Assembly (NCBI GenBank): GCA_018697195.1 | Contig: JAGMWU010000038.1 | Coordinates: forward strand, 792,083 to 856,082 | Direction: 5' to 3' | DNA: 64,000 nt | From: Certhia americana | Taxonomy: Eukaryota; Chordata; Aves; Passeriformes; Certhiidae | Part shown: in pieces, positions 1-11,300 of the stretch | How the letters are laid out: each line of letters starts with the position of its first letter | Position numbering within the stretch: position 1 is the first letter of the stretch | The notes under the pieces: model-generated | What the model was told of the DNA's origin: nothing | The model's database searches: none | The model's input: the letters and a program-made list of their open reading frames with translations, nothing else | Made by a program: the position numbers and the translations under genes

Positions 1-1319
1 TGGGTGGGGCTAGGTCTGGGCCATGCAGGTGCCTGTCTTGAGCCCGGCGTTGGTTGGTATGGCGGGAGCTGCACCATCTCAAATCCCTATCGACCTTTTA
101 CCATGAGCACATGCCATCAATAACGGCTAATTGTATGGCGGCGGCTCAATTGAGCTCCAATCACACAAAAAGAACAGATTCCCCTTACCCTGAATCCAAT
201 TGTGCTCCGCACCCCGCACCGCCATGCGGCGAAATTGCATCTAATTCAAGGAATGGCTCCATAGCCATCCCTTCGTCCTCGCCACCCCCTGCTCAGTCCG
301 CCCCTACCCCCCCAGTGCCGCCACTACCAGGCCAGGATGCTGGGGCCCATGGGGAGGAGTGTGGGGTAAGGCTGTCAGGTGCCCCGAGTGGGTGGGAGTT
401 AAACCTTCAAAAACGTTAAGGAAAATTTACATCACCTGGGATAGTCTAAGTGTGGACAATGGTAATAGGCAGTACTAGATGGAAGCGGATAAGAGCCGTG
501 TCGTGCCAGCTTGGGAAGCCTCAGCGGCAATGAGAGTAGAACACCTCGTAGGCCACCTACCCCGTGTCTGCTCGCTGTCAGGACAGGGCCAGTGTGATGG
601 CAACCATGGGCACCGGGTCAGTCCTGCCTATACATGTCCACCTTTAGCTCTGACTGCGTGTTCCCAGCAGTTTCCACTCCTGGCACCAGGAAACCTTCAC
701 CTGGCCGTGCTGGCCAGAGTCCCCCCCCACCCAACCCTGCCGGACAGGGCTGTCAGCGTGCCCTGAGCATCCCTCATCACACGCCGGTGTGAGGATAAGG
801 TCAGGTATTGCAGCCGGTCCGGAGTAGCCCCAGCACCCAGGGATGCGACACAGTGCCCCGCACCGAGGTCTGAAAGGAGGAGCAGAGCCCCCCGGCATGG
901 GGACCATCCTGCCTGCTTCTCATTGGCGTAGGGCAGCGCCCACTGAAGCTGTCGAGGCATCCCGGAGATGGTAATGGCTCAGTGTCACATGGAAACGGGG
1001 CCACTGCTCGAACATGCCGAGGACTCGTGTGATCTTATGGTTATGCACACATGCTGAGCCTGAGGGCATGGCACTGGGAATGTCATACATTGGGCACACC
1101 GATGGACTGACACGGGCATATCATTGCCGCCTGGAGGCCCCCCATACTCGCTGAAGCCAAACTCGGACCCATCATCAGGGCACGTGGCTGAGGGATTCCA
1201 CCTATTTGCAATGCACGCGCCCCTGTGTGTGCCACCGTGGCCAGGCAGCTCAGCCCCACCACGCAAATGTCTGAACACAGGCGCGGGGGGAGCGGGGGGT
1301 GCCAGAGCGGCTGTTCGCC

Positions 1320-1470
1320 TTATCATCCCCTGATGATGCGCCATCGTCAGTCAAGGTTATAATTTGCAAAACCTCGGCGGGCTTGATGGAGCTGGCTCTG
1401 TCACTCCATTAATTAACCGGATCTGCCGCAGCCAATCCGCTCCTGCCCATAGCAATGATGGTGCGGGCAC
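1320..1470. promoter_or_regulatory. Candidate enhancer island, homeodomain motifs
   Basis: An AT-rich island in GC-rich flanks. It contains TTATAATTTGC, a TTAATTAA core inside CCATTAATTAACC (about 1406-1418), and several TGATGATG/CAATGATGG words. Such clustering is typical of homeodomain-bound conserved elements near developmental genes, and EFNA3 is the nearest downstream promoter. The regulatory role is inferred from composition only. Confidence 0.3.
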
Positions 1471-2940
1471 TCGGCTTGCGATGCCAGGCGTGCAGGGGCT
1501 GTCGCATCCCACCTGCATCTCGGGGCTGGCAAGAAGCTGCCGCCACTGCCAGGTGGGAGCAGCAGGCACTGATGTTTGTGTCCAGGTGGCAAGTCAGTGT
1601 AATTGGGGAGGGGTCCACTGAGTGTGAGAGCCTAGCACTGTTGATGTGCAGCGTGCAGGGATGTAGGCACAGAGCCTGTGCCTCACCATTCTGGGTTAAT
1701 GGTGGCTGTTTGTCATGCCTGGTCCTCTGTCCTGTCAGCTTGTGCCCTTGCACGTGCTGAGTGCACCCCAGTGTGATGTAATCTGCTGGACAATATACTG
1801 CTGTGTCAGAACGGGATTGCAGGCGCTTGCCCTTGCCACCAGCGCTGCTTGACCTGATGCAAGACGAGGGCCTTCATGATCCTGTGGCATGACAGTCTCT
1901 GGGTCCCTGGTAGAATTACTTAGACTATTCAATGGATCAGTGCAATGCACGGGTCACCATCCACACAATTTCCCTGTCCCCAGGGCACAGGAGAGTGTGG
2001 GCAAGAGCTGGGGTAAGGTGCGCACCCAGGGGCAGCACCTCCCCAACGGTTGCCCAAGTGATGCTGTTGTTGCTCTGTGTCAGGGTTTTTTCCCGGCTGC
2101 GACACACCTGTAGCTGCCACCTGCCTCTCTGGCACTATCCCGAAGGATGATTCTGTGGGGATGGTGGACTGGAGCCCTGGGGAGCCTTGACCCTGCTCCC
2201 CACATCCACATATCTGCGCCTGGTCTCCTTTGATCCCTCAGTCTGATAAAGATCTTCCCTGCAAGAGCTCATTAGCCACACCAGAGCCTGTTGGCTGCCT
2301 ACACATCTGTCTAGCACTGGCACAGCACTGGTGTTCCCTGCTCTGCCATGGGCAGCTCCTGTGTCCCTTCATTTCCAGCCCGGGACAGGATAGACCGTCA
2401 CGGCAACTGGCTTAGACTGGCTGGTGTTGCCAGCCTTTTGCCAAGGCAGTGCAGCACAGGCAAGTCAATGCTCTGATGTATTGAGCCGGAGCACAAGTGG
2501 CTGCGACAGGACACCCTTCTGGGGGGCATCAGTGCGCCTGCTCACCCCCAGCGATGGGACCTACGCCTTGCCCATATGAGCAACTGGAACACTGCCGGCG
2601 GCAGTGACCCTGCACCCACTCAGGGTCCTCTCCCAGCCCCTTGGGTGGTGGTTGCCGCAGCATAGGGCACCCCCCACCTGCACCACCTCTTGGTGCTCTC
2701 GTGTTATCCCTGGCGGTGCCACCACGCACCTCCTGCTCCTTCCCCTGTCCAGCACCCAGCTACCACACTGCAGCGTCCACCTGGCCAAGCAGCACAGGTC
2801 TGGGTGACTGCAGCCGTGGAGGGAAACCCCATTTTCACTGTGCCCCCCAGCCCCTTCCTCCAGGAAGCCAATTTCAAGCAATGCATTAGTTGAAGCCCCC
2901 CCGTGCCATCCTCACGGACGGCGTGTCGCAGCGACCGTCA

Positions 2941-2965
2941 TCCTGATGAATATTTCATGCCCTGA
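2941..2965. promoter_or_regulatory. POU-like palindromic site, copy 1
   Basis: Contains TGAATATTTCATGC at 2947-2960, an imperfect inverted repeat resembling dimeric POU-domain sites. The same 14-mer recurs exactly at 5322-5335, and a related site, ATGAATAATTCAT, is at 6476-6488. Binding is not shown; this is motif resemblance. Confidence 0.25.
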
Positions 2966-3639
2966 AATCTCCTGCTCCTGCTACGCTTAGCCCAGTCCCC
3001 CCCCAGCTATTGACTTTCCTTTGTTCCCTGCGCTTCTGCTCAGCACCAAGTTCCAGCAACGCAGGTGGCACTGGGGGGTTCACCTGCCTTATCTCCCTGT
3101 GATGGTCCCCCGTGTCATGGCCCCTGCCTGGAGTGGGATGGATGGGCTGTTCCCAGGGTCAGTTGGGCAATGCTGATGGCCCATCACCAGGGCATAGCCA
3201 GAGTCATCCCCACACGGCCAAGCTCAGTGCACAGCTGGGGGCTCGCTGGGATGGCTTCTGTTTTTCCTAACAGCTGTGCCATCGCCCAGCACTCTCCTAT
3301 TGCACCTGAGCAACTGCGTCACCCTGGCACCATTCACTGCTAGGGTCTGGCAGAGATTGGGACAACCTGAGAGTACAGCACATTGTTGATCCTGTCCCTG
3401 GCAAACCGCATCTTTGCACTCCCGTTCACTGCCACTCTGCATTGCTCCAGATGCTGATATTTTGTGGGTATCTATGTACAGTGGAGCAGAATATCATGCT
3501 CTTTCACATCTTCATACAGATATAACATCACTTGACACCACCGAGACATCACAGGGGACCAGGGTGCATGGCCGGAAGAGCAAGCATGTTCAGGCAAGTG
3601 GGGAGCAGTTTGCTGGGCTTGCAAAAGCCCACATTAACC

Positions 3640-4320
3640 CGTCTCTTTGTCCTTTTCTCTAAAACTCGCCCCTGTCCCTTTTTATGCCGTTTGCGCCCTG
3701 TCCCATCCTCCCCTCCCGGGTTGGGCCCTTCCCTCGACCACAGCCGGACTCCCACCTTCTTTCCTTCCCCCCCTCTCCGCACACCCTATTCCTTTTTCAC
3801 TTCCTCTCCTCCGTTGCCTGTTCTCTAATTCCGTTGCTTGCCACTTGGTCAGCTGCTTTTTCTGTCGCTCTTTCGGCGCCTTCTGTTCTTTTTGCCTGCT
3901 GGCGTCGCATTCTCTGTTCTTTCTTAGTCACCCCTTTCCGTCTGCTTCCATCCGTCTCTTCCGTTCCCATTTCCCCTCCTGCCTCCTTGCTTTGTTTTCT
4001 TCTGTTTCACCTTCTTTGGCGTCCTGGTTCCGTCCCCTCACTTGTGCCTTTCCCCCCCTTCCCCGCATCCCTTTTGGCTCTCCCTTTTTCTTTTTTTCTT
4101 GCTGTTCTTTCCCCGATTTTCTGCCCCCTTTCTCCCCCTGGCTCCACCTGACTCATCCGTGCTCGTTCCATCCCGCTCTGTCAACCCTTTTCTAGCTAGT
4201 GCCTTTTTCCCTTCCTTCTTCTCTTTTTTGTGCGGGATCTCAAAAAAAGCCTGGCGGTCCCTTCCCCCCCCTGCCCCTCTTGTTTCCCCCCGCCCCCTTT
4301 TCTGTTGTCACTTTCACAGT
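3640..4320 (+). repeat. Long pyrimidine-rich tract
   Basis: About 680 bases in which the + strand is overwhelmingly C and T (runs such as CCTTTCCGTCTGCTTCC), with no clear single repeat unit. Strand asymmetry removes stop codons and gives spurious open frames rich in Ser, Pro, Phe and Leu. It may be an old expanded CT-rich microsatellite. Mirror-symmetric parts could form triplex DNA. No gene is supported. Confidence 0.6.
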
Positions 4321-4539
4321 GGAGCCTGCTGGAGCCAGGGTTTCCGGCAAGAAGGCGTCTGGCGCCCAGGGCAGGAACCCTGGCAACTTCCTCCTGCCGG
4401 GCAGCGGGCGCATCCTCCAGCGCCGTGGTGTCGGGCGACGGGCTGGGAACCACGCACGGCTTCATCCAGCTGCTCCACGAGGAAGCTGAATTCCTCTGAC
4501 GGCCCGGCGCTGCCGCCTGGCACCCGAGCTGCTCCTCAC

Positions 4540-4655
4540 TGGTGGCCGGTGCGTGTGGTGGGCAATTACCCTCCTCTCAAGCCCACAAAATCCAGCTCCA
4601 CGTAAATTAACTGAGCTGCTGAGGTGCTAATTAACGAATCACTCCCATGTCCATC
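4540..4655. promoter_or_regulatory. Candidate regulatory island, TAATTA motifs
   Basis: AT-rich segment immediately after the pyrimidine-rich block and a short GC-rich piece. It holds GGCAATTACC, CGTAAATTAACTGAG and GTGCTAATTAACGAATCACTC: three homeodomain-type cores within about 75 bases. The compositional contrast suggests constraint, but no function can be proved from this window alone. Confidence 0.3.
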
Positions 4656-5314
4656 CTTTCAGCAGGGGTCGCCGTCTGGCCCTCTGAAGAGGCTGCTCTA
4701 TGTGGACCTGTGGCTCACTATGGAGTGACATTCACCTCCCCTGTGCCCCTCTGCCAGCATGCCCAAACCCAGTCCCAGGATGGCCCCCAGGATTCCTCCA
4801 GACTGGGTCTTCCCTCCTCTCTGCCTTGCAATGGAAAGCTCAGACCCTGGTGCCCTTCCTGAGGTAATGGCCGCACCCAGTGCTCCTCAAGGCGCACTGT
4901 GCATGCAGCGCTACATCTCATGAGGCTTCATTCAAATTTACACAACTGACACAGGTGTAACACCATAGGGGCAGAGCGGAGCAGGGCTGGGAGCCCGTGG
5001 GCACAGGACGGTGTGTGCTGAGTGGTGCCCAGGTGTGCCAGCCCAGCGGTCAGAACCGTGCTGAAACACTGGTATGGTGCTGTGAGGGGTTTTTATTCCT
5101 TGCCCAAACGCTGCCAGAGAAGCTGGCAGGAGCCAGGAACCGTTCCTCTCCACATGGCCATGCCAGCACTGCCAGCTACCTGCTCCCTAGTCATCCGCCC
5201 TGCATGCCTTTGGCATGTTCTTGCCGTGTCTTGCTGGACACGTGGCCGCACCTGGCTCCCGCGGGCGGTTCTGGAGTCCCTGGAGCTCAGCGCGTTGGGC
5301 CCTGGGGTAGGGTG

Positions 5315-5640
5315 TGGTTGGTGAATATTTCATGCTCCGCGTTCAACCGATCCCTTTTCTTGGTTACACTCCTGCCTCCTCCCCCCCTCTCACCACATGT
5401 TTTATTCTTTAAATGGAATTAGTTTATCGGGGGCTCCGCCCTCGTCAGAAATTGGGGGGGGGAAGCGTCTTGGGCTGGTCGCGCCGCCCCCACGGATCAT
5501 CGGTCTGCAATGCAGCCCCCACAGCCCAGCTCCCAGAACCAGGCGCGAATGAGTTATTTGAAATGCCGGCCTCTAGCACTCTGCGTTTTGCGACATTCTG
5601 TCACAGGAAGCCCGCGGTTTAAATATTAACCAAGGCGGGC
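5315..5640. promoter_or_regulatory. Candidate regulatory island with POU-like copy 2
   Basis: AT-rich stretch with TGAATATTTCATGC at 5322-5335 (identical to 2947-2960), TTTATTCTTTAAATGGAATTAG near 5400, GAGTTATTTGAAATGCC near 5550, and GGTTTAAATATTAACC near 5617. The last is nearly palindromic. The region lies about 3 kb upstream of the EFNA3 start. An EFNA3 enhancer is a reasonable but untested reading. Confidence 0.3.
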
Positions 5641-6454
5641 GCAGCGGTTCCCCTGCCCTGCCGGGCACTACGCTCCAGCCCTTCGGTGTTCATTAGGATG
5701 GCAGTGGGAGGCTTTCCTGCCACCCGCTTGATGCCAAAGGCTTGCTGGTCGTCAGTGTGACAGGACAGAGGGTGGAGGAAGACAGAGTAGGCATGGAAAG
5801 AGGCAAGGGAATCAGGGCTCTTCGTACCACAGCTCACCATGGACAGCCAAGCATTGCGTCCTCGAACGAGAGTAAAGCCACCTCAGCCATCTCACTGCAG
5901 ACACTACATCCCATTGTGGCAAAACCCAGCCAATCCCCCTTATCTGTGCCTGGTTCACAGGTAGTAATTCCTGGTTGGCGCTGACAACCAGCACATAGTG
6001 CACACTGTGATGTTCCAGGGCTGTGTTCTGCCAACCCAGGGTGCCTTCATGCCCCACCAGAGCAATTGGTGCAGTCCCTGTCCGTGGCCCCTCACATGGG
6101 GTTTGATGTGGTGGGGGGACCCCCGTGGTGAGAACCCAGCGTGTGTGACGGGGTGCTGACTGCGGGTGCGTGTGCGTTGCCATGAGCGTGGGGTTTCCAT
6201 GTGGGAGGTGGGTGTTGCCGATGGGTTTTTCCGACCAGGCCGTTTCCATGGTGGCAGTGGCGGTGCCGTGGGGAGTCCTCCCAGAGGTGTGCAGAACCCA
6301 GGGAATGCCACCATGCTGCTGCCACCCCACCGATGGTTGGCACACCCCAGCTCCTGAGTGCCCTGGCCCCTGTTAGCCCCCCCACAGCACTCCCACTGCT
6401 TCACCGGAACCCCCAGGCAGAGGCCAGAGCCCTTTTCCACTGTTGTTTTTTCCT

Positions 6455-6500
6455 TCACAGTTTCACCATTCTTCGATGAATAATTCATAGAGGCTTTTTT
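6455..6500. promoter_or_regulatory. POU-like near-palindrome
   Basis: ATGAATAATTCAT at 6476-6488 is a near-perfect inverted repeat of two ATGAAT half sites around a central base. This arrangement is known for POU-factor homodimers. It sits in a T-rich patch about 1.8 kb upstream of EFNA3. Motif evidence only. Confidence 0.22.
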
Positions 6501-8110
6501 TGGTCCTCCGGGAGCCCTTCTGCTGGCCCCACTCCCTTTCCTGGCAGGGTGTCTGGTCAGGGGCTTGGTCTCTCATGCCCCATTATGGAGTGGTGGATGA
6601 AGGGCTGGGGCACAGCCCTGCCATGGCCATCACAGAACTGTGTCTCGCTACAGGTGGGCGAGTGGGACCAGGGGCTCCTTCTCAAATCATCATCTTTTTC
6701 CCTCCATGGACTGGGCAAGCATTGCCCACATGGCCAAAGGAACCCTGAGAAGCAATGGGGGTGGCTGTCCTCTCCCCTCCCACCACTGAGGCTCCTCCCA
6801 AAACTCTGAGGGGGACAGGATGCCCCACCCAACCCTCAGACAACTGGTCTCACCACGACCGTGGCACCTGCCCAGCTGCCTGAATAGCCACCAGGACTGC
6901 CTCTGGGGGACTTGGGGACATTGACATCTGAGCACTGCACCAACCCTGGTCCGACCGCCTTACCCAACGCGCGAGACAGCTATTTGCCAGGAGTCAGCTC
7001 AGGGTGCCGGCCTCCGCAAGCCCGCCCGGTTTTCGGGAGCCCTCCTGGTTTCATCTCACAAGCTCCTCAGAGGCTGCCAAAGCTCGCGAGGTGATTCGCA
7101 AAGAAGCAACCGTCAGCTGCTTGGGGCATAGGCCCCCAAGCCAGTGCTAGGGTGCTGTGCCCAGGGCTTGGCGTGGCCCCCATGGTGGGGAGCTGGGGGC
7201 GAGCCATGGAGGTGGGCCCGCGGTAGCCGGGTGAGCTGTTTGTGCCCTTGCCGGTGCGAGCATGCCCCGTGTTTGCACACAGTGTGCCAGGGTGCCGATG
7301 CACCTGTCACTCGTCTGCCGGGCGAATGCTGCATGGCTGTTGCTAAGAATGGATACTCAGCTGCTGCCCTGTGGGCAGATGGGAGCTGGCATCTCAGCTC
7401 AAGTCCCCACATGGGCGGCAGGGACCACACACCCCAGGGGAGTACCCACATCCCCTTTGGCTCCCCCCAGGGACCTCCAACCCACAAACCTTTGGGATTT
7501 GGTCAGAACAAGGGCCGGCCTTGTGGGTGGGCAATTTGGCCAAGTGCCTGGCTCAACTGAGGAGGTCAGGGCAGGCAGCAGAGCCTGGCACTGTGTCTGT
7601 GTTCCCTCAGTATCCAGGCTGTCCTGGTACAGTTGCACACACCCGCACCACCCACAGTCCTGTGCCTCCAGGGCAGCCCAATCCCTCTGCAAATATGTGC
7701 AACCCCCGAGGCACCTGGGCGAGCCGGCAGCATGGGACCCTCTGGGGTTCTGAGCTCCCCCCATCGCAGCACCACTCAGCAACACAGACCCACAGGCTGC
7801 TGCCCAAGGCCCAGAGCTCGCCAGCAGGGAGACCCAAGAGTGGTGGTCCAGGCCTCTGATAGGCCCCCACCTGTGGGTGCTCCCATGGAGATCACCAGTG
7901 ACGCAACCTGGTCCGAGGCTGGGACAGGCATGGTGCACCTACTGTGGGTCCTACCCTCCGGGGTCCCAGTGAGACCTCCCAATGGCAGCAGGACCTTAAC
8001 ACAGGTGCCCTCAACGCCCACGGGCGTCCCGGTGAGACTTCCCCTGGCCCCTGGGCGCCGCAGGGACACCAGTCCTGGTGTCTCCACCCGAGGGGACCCG
8101 CAGGGCCCGA

Positions 8111-8311
8111 GACCTGTTGGCCGGTGCTGAGCCGGTGCCGGGGCGGGCGGGCGGGCCCGGGGTGGCGGTCGGGAGCGCGCGCGGGGGCGCGGCGTCGCCC
8201 CGTCGGGAGCGCGCGGGGCGGAGCTGAGCGCCGGGGCCGCGGGGCGCGGGCGGCTCGGGCTCGGTTCTCCCTCCATTCCCCGGGATCGCGGCAGGCTCGG
8301 GCGGCGGCAGG
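8111..8311 (+). promoter_or_regulatory. EFNA3: EFNA3 CpG-island promoter and 5'UTR
   Basis: Very CpG-rich sequence directly before the EFNA3 start codon, continuing into intron 1 to about 8850. It has GGGCGGGCGGGC (Sp1-type) near 8141-8155 and no TATA box that I can see. The ATG at 8312 sits in GCAGGATGGCG, with purine A at -3 and G at +4. The transcription start cannot be fixed from sequence. Confidence 0.6.
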
Positions 8312-11300
8312 ATGGCGGCTGGGCTCCTGCCCCTGCTCCCGCTGCTGCTGCTGCTACCGGGCCGGGGGCCGCCGGGGGCCCTGGGCAACCGGCACGCCGT
8401 GCACTGGAACAGCTCCAACCCGCAGTGAGTGCGGGCGGGGGCGCCGGGACCCGCACCGGGAGGCGGGGGGGGGGGGGGGGGGGGTGTTGTCCCCGGTGCC
8501 GCGCGGGGTGGGGGGCGCCGCCGGGAAGGACTCGGCGGCGACACGGCGGGGATCGCGCTGAAGGATGCGCTGGGGGCGGCGGGCGACACCGGGACTGCGG
8601 GACCCCCGGTGCCGGTCTCCTCGCGGCGCCCTCGTGCGGGCGGGGCTGTCGAGCCCCGGGCGCTGGTGCCCCCGGTGCCCCTCGCCCTGCCCGTGAAGGC
8701 GGGGATCGCTGCGGCGGGAGGGGGGCGGCCGCCCGGCCGGTTCGGGTACCCGTGGCCGCGCTGCCGGGCGGGGCTCGGCGGCTCCCGATGCGGGCGCGAC
8801 GGGGTCGTGGGCACTGGGCGAAGAGGCCCCCCCCATCAGCGCTGACCCACCGGGGGCAGCAGGAAGAGTCTGGCTCCCCCAGGCATCCACCTCCCGGTGC
8901 GCCGGGGCAGGCAGGGGTCCCGCTCCCCCCGCCAGTCGCGCCCCCCGCATGTCTGGGTGCGGGAGCGGCACCAGCGGCGCGGCGGAGGCGGGGGGGCCCG
9001 ACAGGTGCCTGCCGCCCCCCACCGCCTTTGACCGGCAGAAGTGGCATGCCCGGGGCGGCAGCGGTGACTCCCGGGGCTGCGGGGATAGTGGGGGGTGAGA
9101 GCGGAGGGTGGGAGCGGCCACTGGGAGCAGAGCAGTCGGGGGTCGGTGGCCTTGGACGCTCAGCCCCTCCCTCACACCCTGCGCCGGGGCTGCCTCTGCC
9201 CTCGCCGGCGCACCCACAACCGAGAGCCGATGTGCCATGGGGACGGTCTGGGCTGGACCCTCCTGGGAAGGGGGGCTGCGTGCCTGTGGTGTGTCCATGG
9301 ACCCCTCCATGGGGATCGGCACCTGCTGCCATCGCCCATCTCTCCGTCCCTCGCTGGTGCGAGTACCCAGGGGTGTGGCGGGGACATGCATCCAGCCGGA
9401 GCATCCTCTGGTGCCCGTCGGTGCAGGGGGCTCTCCTGGGCTCCCCCCATCCCACACCCCTTTGTGCAGGGTGGGAGCAGCCCTGGCAGCCCCTTCCCCT
9501 ACCATTGAGATTGTGTCGCCAGGCGGAAGCTCGGGCCCCATAAATCGTGCGTGTGTGCGACGTGCCGAGGCGCAGCACAATGGCGAGGTGCCGTGCTCAC
9601 CCCGCCACGCTCGGCATCCCCCTGCACCCCCCTGCTCTGGCCGGACCCCCCTTCACCCCCCCAGCCTCTTCCCCACACTGTGACATTGCCACGACGTTGG
9701 CGGGTGGGACCACCCCCACCCTCGTCTCTCCGTGACTGAGGGTCCCCACCCCATCACCACCATGACCTGCTGCTGCCCCGGCACCTCTCGAGGGACAGGG
9801 CGGCGGGGCAGCCGGCAGTGCCCGGGCCATGCCAAGCCGGGGGTGTCGCAGCCAGACACCCGCACCCCCTGCGCAGGCGTGTCTGGCGCGGCCGTGAGCG
9901 TCCGGCTCAGGGCATGGGCGGCGCGGTGGGGGCGGCTGCGGCAGAGCCGTGTCCCAGGGACTCCGGAGCTGATATTTATTGTTAGGCAGTGCGGCAGCTC
10001 GGACGCAATTATAGCCACACGGCAAAGTGTCTGGATTAGATAAATTATGGGGGGAATTAGGCTCCCTGGGCCGCAGCCTGCAAATCCCAGCAACCCTGCT
10101 GCAAGTGGAGCAATAAACAAGCCCAGCGCGGCCCTGCGGGGCTCTCCGGGGAGGAGAGGGTTGCTGGTTGTGGCCATTCCTTGGGGGCTGCGCCAGGCAC
10201 CCCACAAATTTATTGTGTCTCCTACCATGCCGCCCTGTTGCTGCCCTCAGCAGGACAACAGGGCGAGGGGCAACCCAGGGAACAGCCCAGAGAGCCTACT
10301 GTGGTCCTGATGGTGCCTTGGGAAGCAGGAGGCTGGTGGCAGATCAGCCCCTTGGCCACGCAAGGAATGGCTGGGGGTGCCAGGAGGCCAGGAGGGGTCA
10401 CCAAGCAGGCAGAGCACCCCTCGTGCCATGGGTTTGGGGTGTGTTGACAAAGCCCGGGGGAGGTGTGAAGGTGGGATCCTCAGATCCTGCTCCTGCTCAG
10501 CCTGGTTGTTGGCCCAGCTGTGCATTCCACCCATCTGTCTCATCACCTCTACTGCAGCCAGCAAGCCCTGGGGGTGTGGAATGACCCTTGACTCGTCCCT
10601 GCCCTCCACTCCCCAGTCCTGCCAGGAATAGGCCTGGCGGCATGGGACAAAGGTGCAGAACAGTCATGTCCACCCAGAACTAGCTTTTGGGGGGCCTGTG
10701 ACCCTGGGATGACCCATTGAGCAGGGTCAGAGATTCCTGGAGTGCCCCCAGACAAGCTGGGCCCTGGCATGCTGGGTGTCCCAGATGCCAAGATGGGGAC
10801 AGCAATTTGTCCCTGTTCATGGACACAAACATGGCCAGTGCTCTTGACACTGCTGCACCTCAAGAAGCACCCCAGATCAGGTTGGGGCCACTGTGCCACT
10901 GACTCCAGTGTGGGCCTGAGGATGCTGATACTGAAGGCATTGGGTGCCACGGCGGGGGCAGAGTGAGGGATGCTGTGAGATGGGGTACACAGGGTGCCGC
11001 TGCCTGGCTGTGGTGTGGGGGTCAGAGCCCACCTGTGTGCAGGGAGGGTCTGGAACTTCGCGCAGGCACCCAGCTCATGCAGCTCCCCCCAGCAGTGGCA
11101 CTGCCACCACGCTCACCTCTTCACGGTGGCTTTTATCTGGCTGAGGCTGTGTCGCACGCAGCGAGGGCTGGAGTGGGCTCTGGAGAGGGTTGGAGTGGGC
11201 TCTAGAGAGAGCTGGAGTGAGCTCAGCCCCAGTGCAGAGCAGGCTCGCTGGGGAGCATCTCACACAGGAGAGGAACCACATCCCTGCAGAGGAGGTCTGG

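Larger units (their letters stand above)
1..8110. other. Upstream intergenic DNA, no gene recognised
   Basis: I find no exon here that belongs to a family I recognise. In particular no ephrin receptor-binding exon is visible on either strand, so an EFNA4 neighbour (the gene upstream of EFNA3 in mammals) is not within 8 kb. The open frames are GC- or pyrimidine-driven and low in complexity. The GC-rich background is interrupted by AT-rich islands (about 95-260, 400-480, 1320-1470, 2925-3000, 4540-4655, 5315-5640, 6455-6500) dense in TAATTA-type and POU-type motifs. These look like non-coding regulatory elements, but conservation was not tested. Confidence 0.6.

Noticed and set aside
1..8311. 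Search for EFNA4, the mammalian upstream neighbour of EFNA3
   Set aside because: No ephrin receptor-binding exon is visible in 8.3 kb. The gene could still lie further left, so absence from the genome cannot be claimed.
7776..9578. 600-codon minus-strand open frame over the EFNA3 promoter
   Set aside because: It is antisense to EFNA3 exon 1 and the CpG island. Composition (Pro, Arg, Gly, Ala) reflects GC bias, with no recognisable domain or exon signals.
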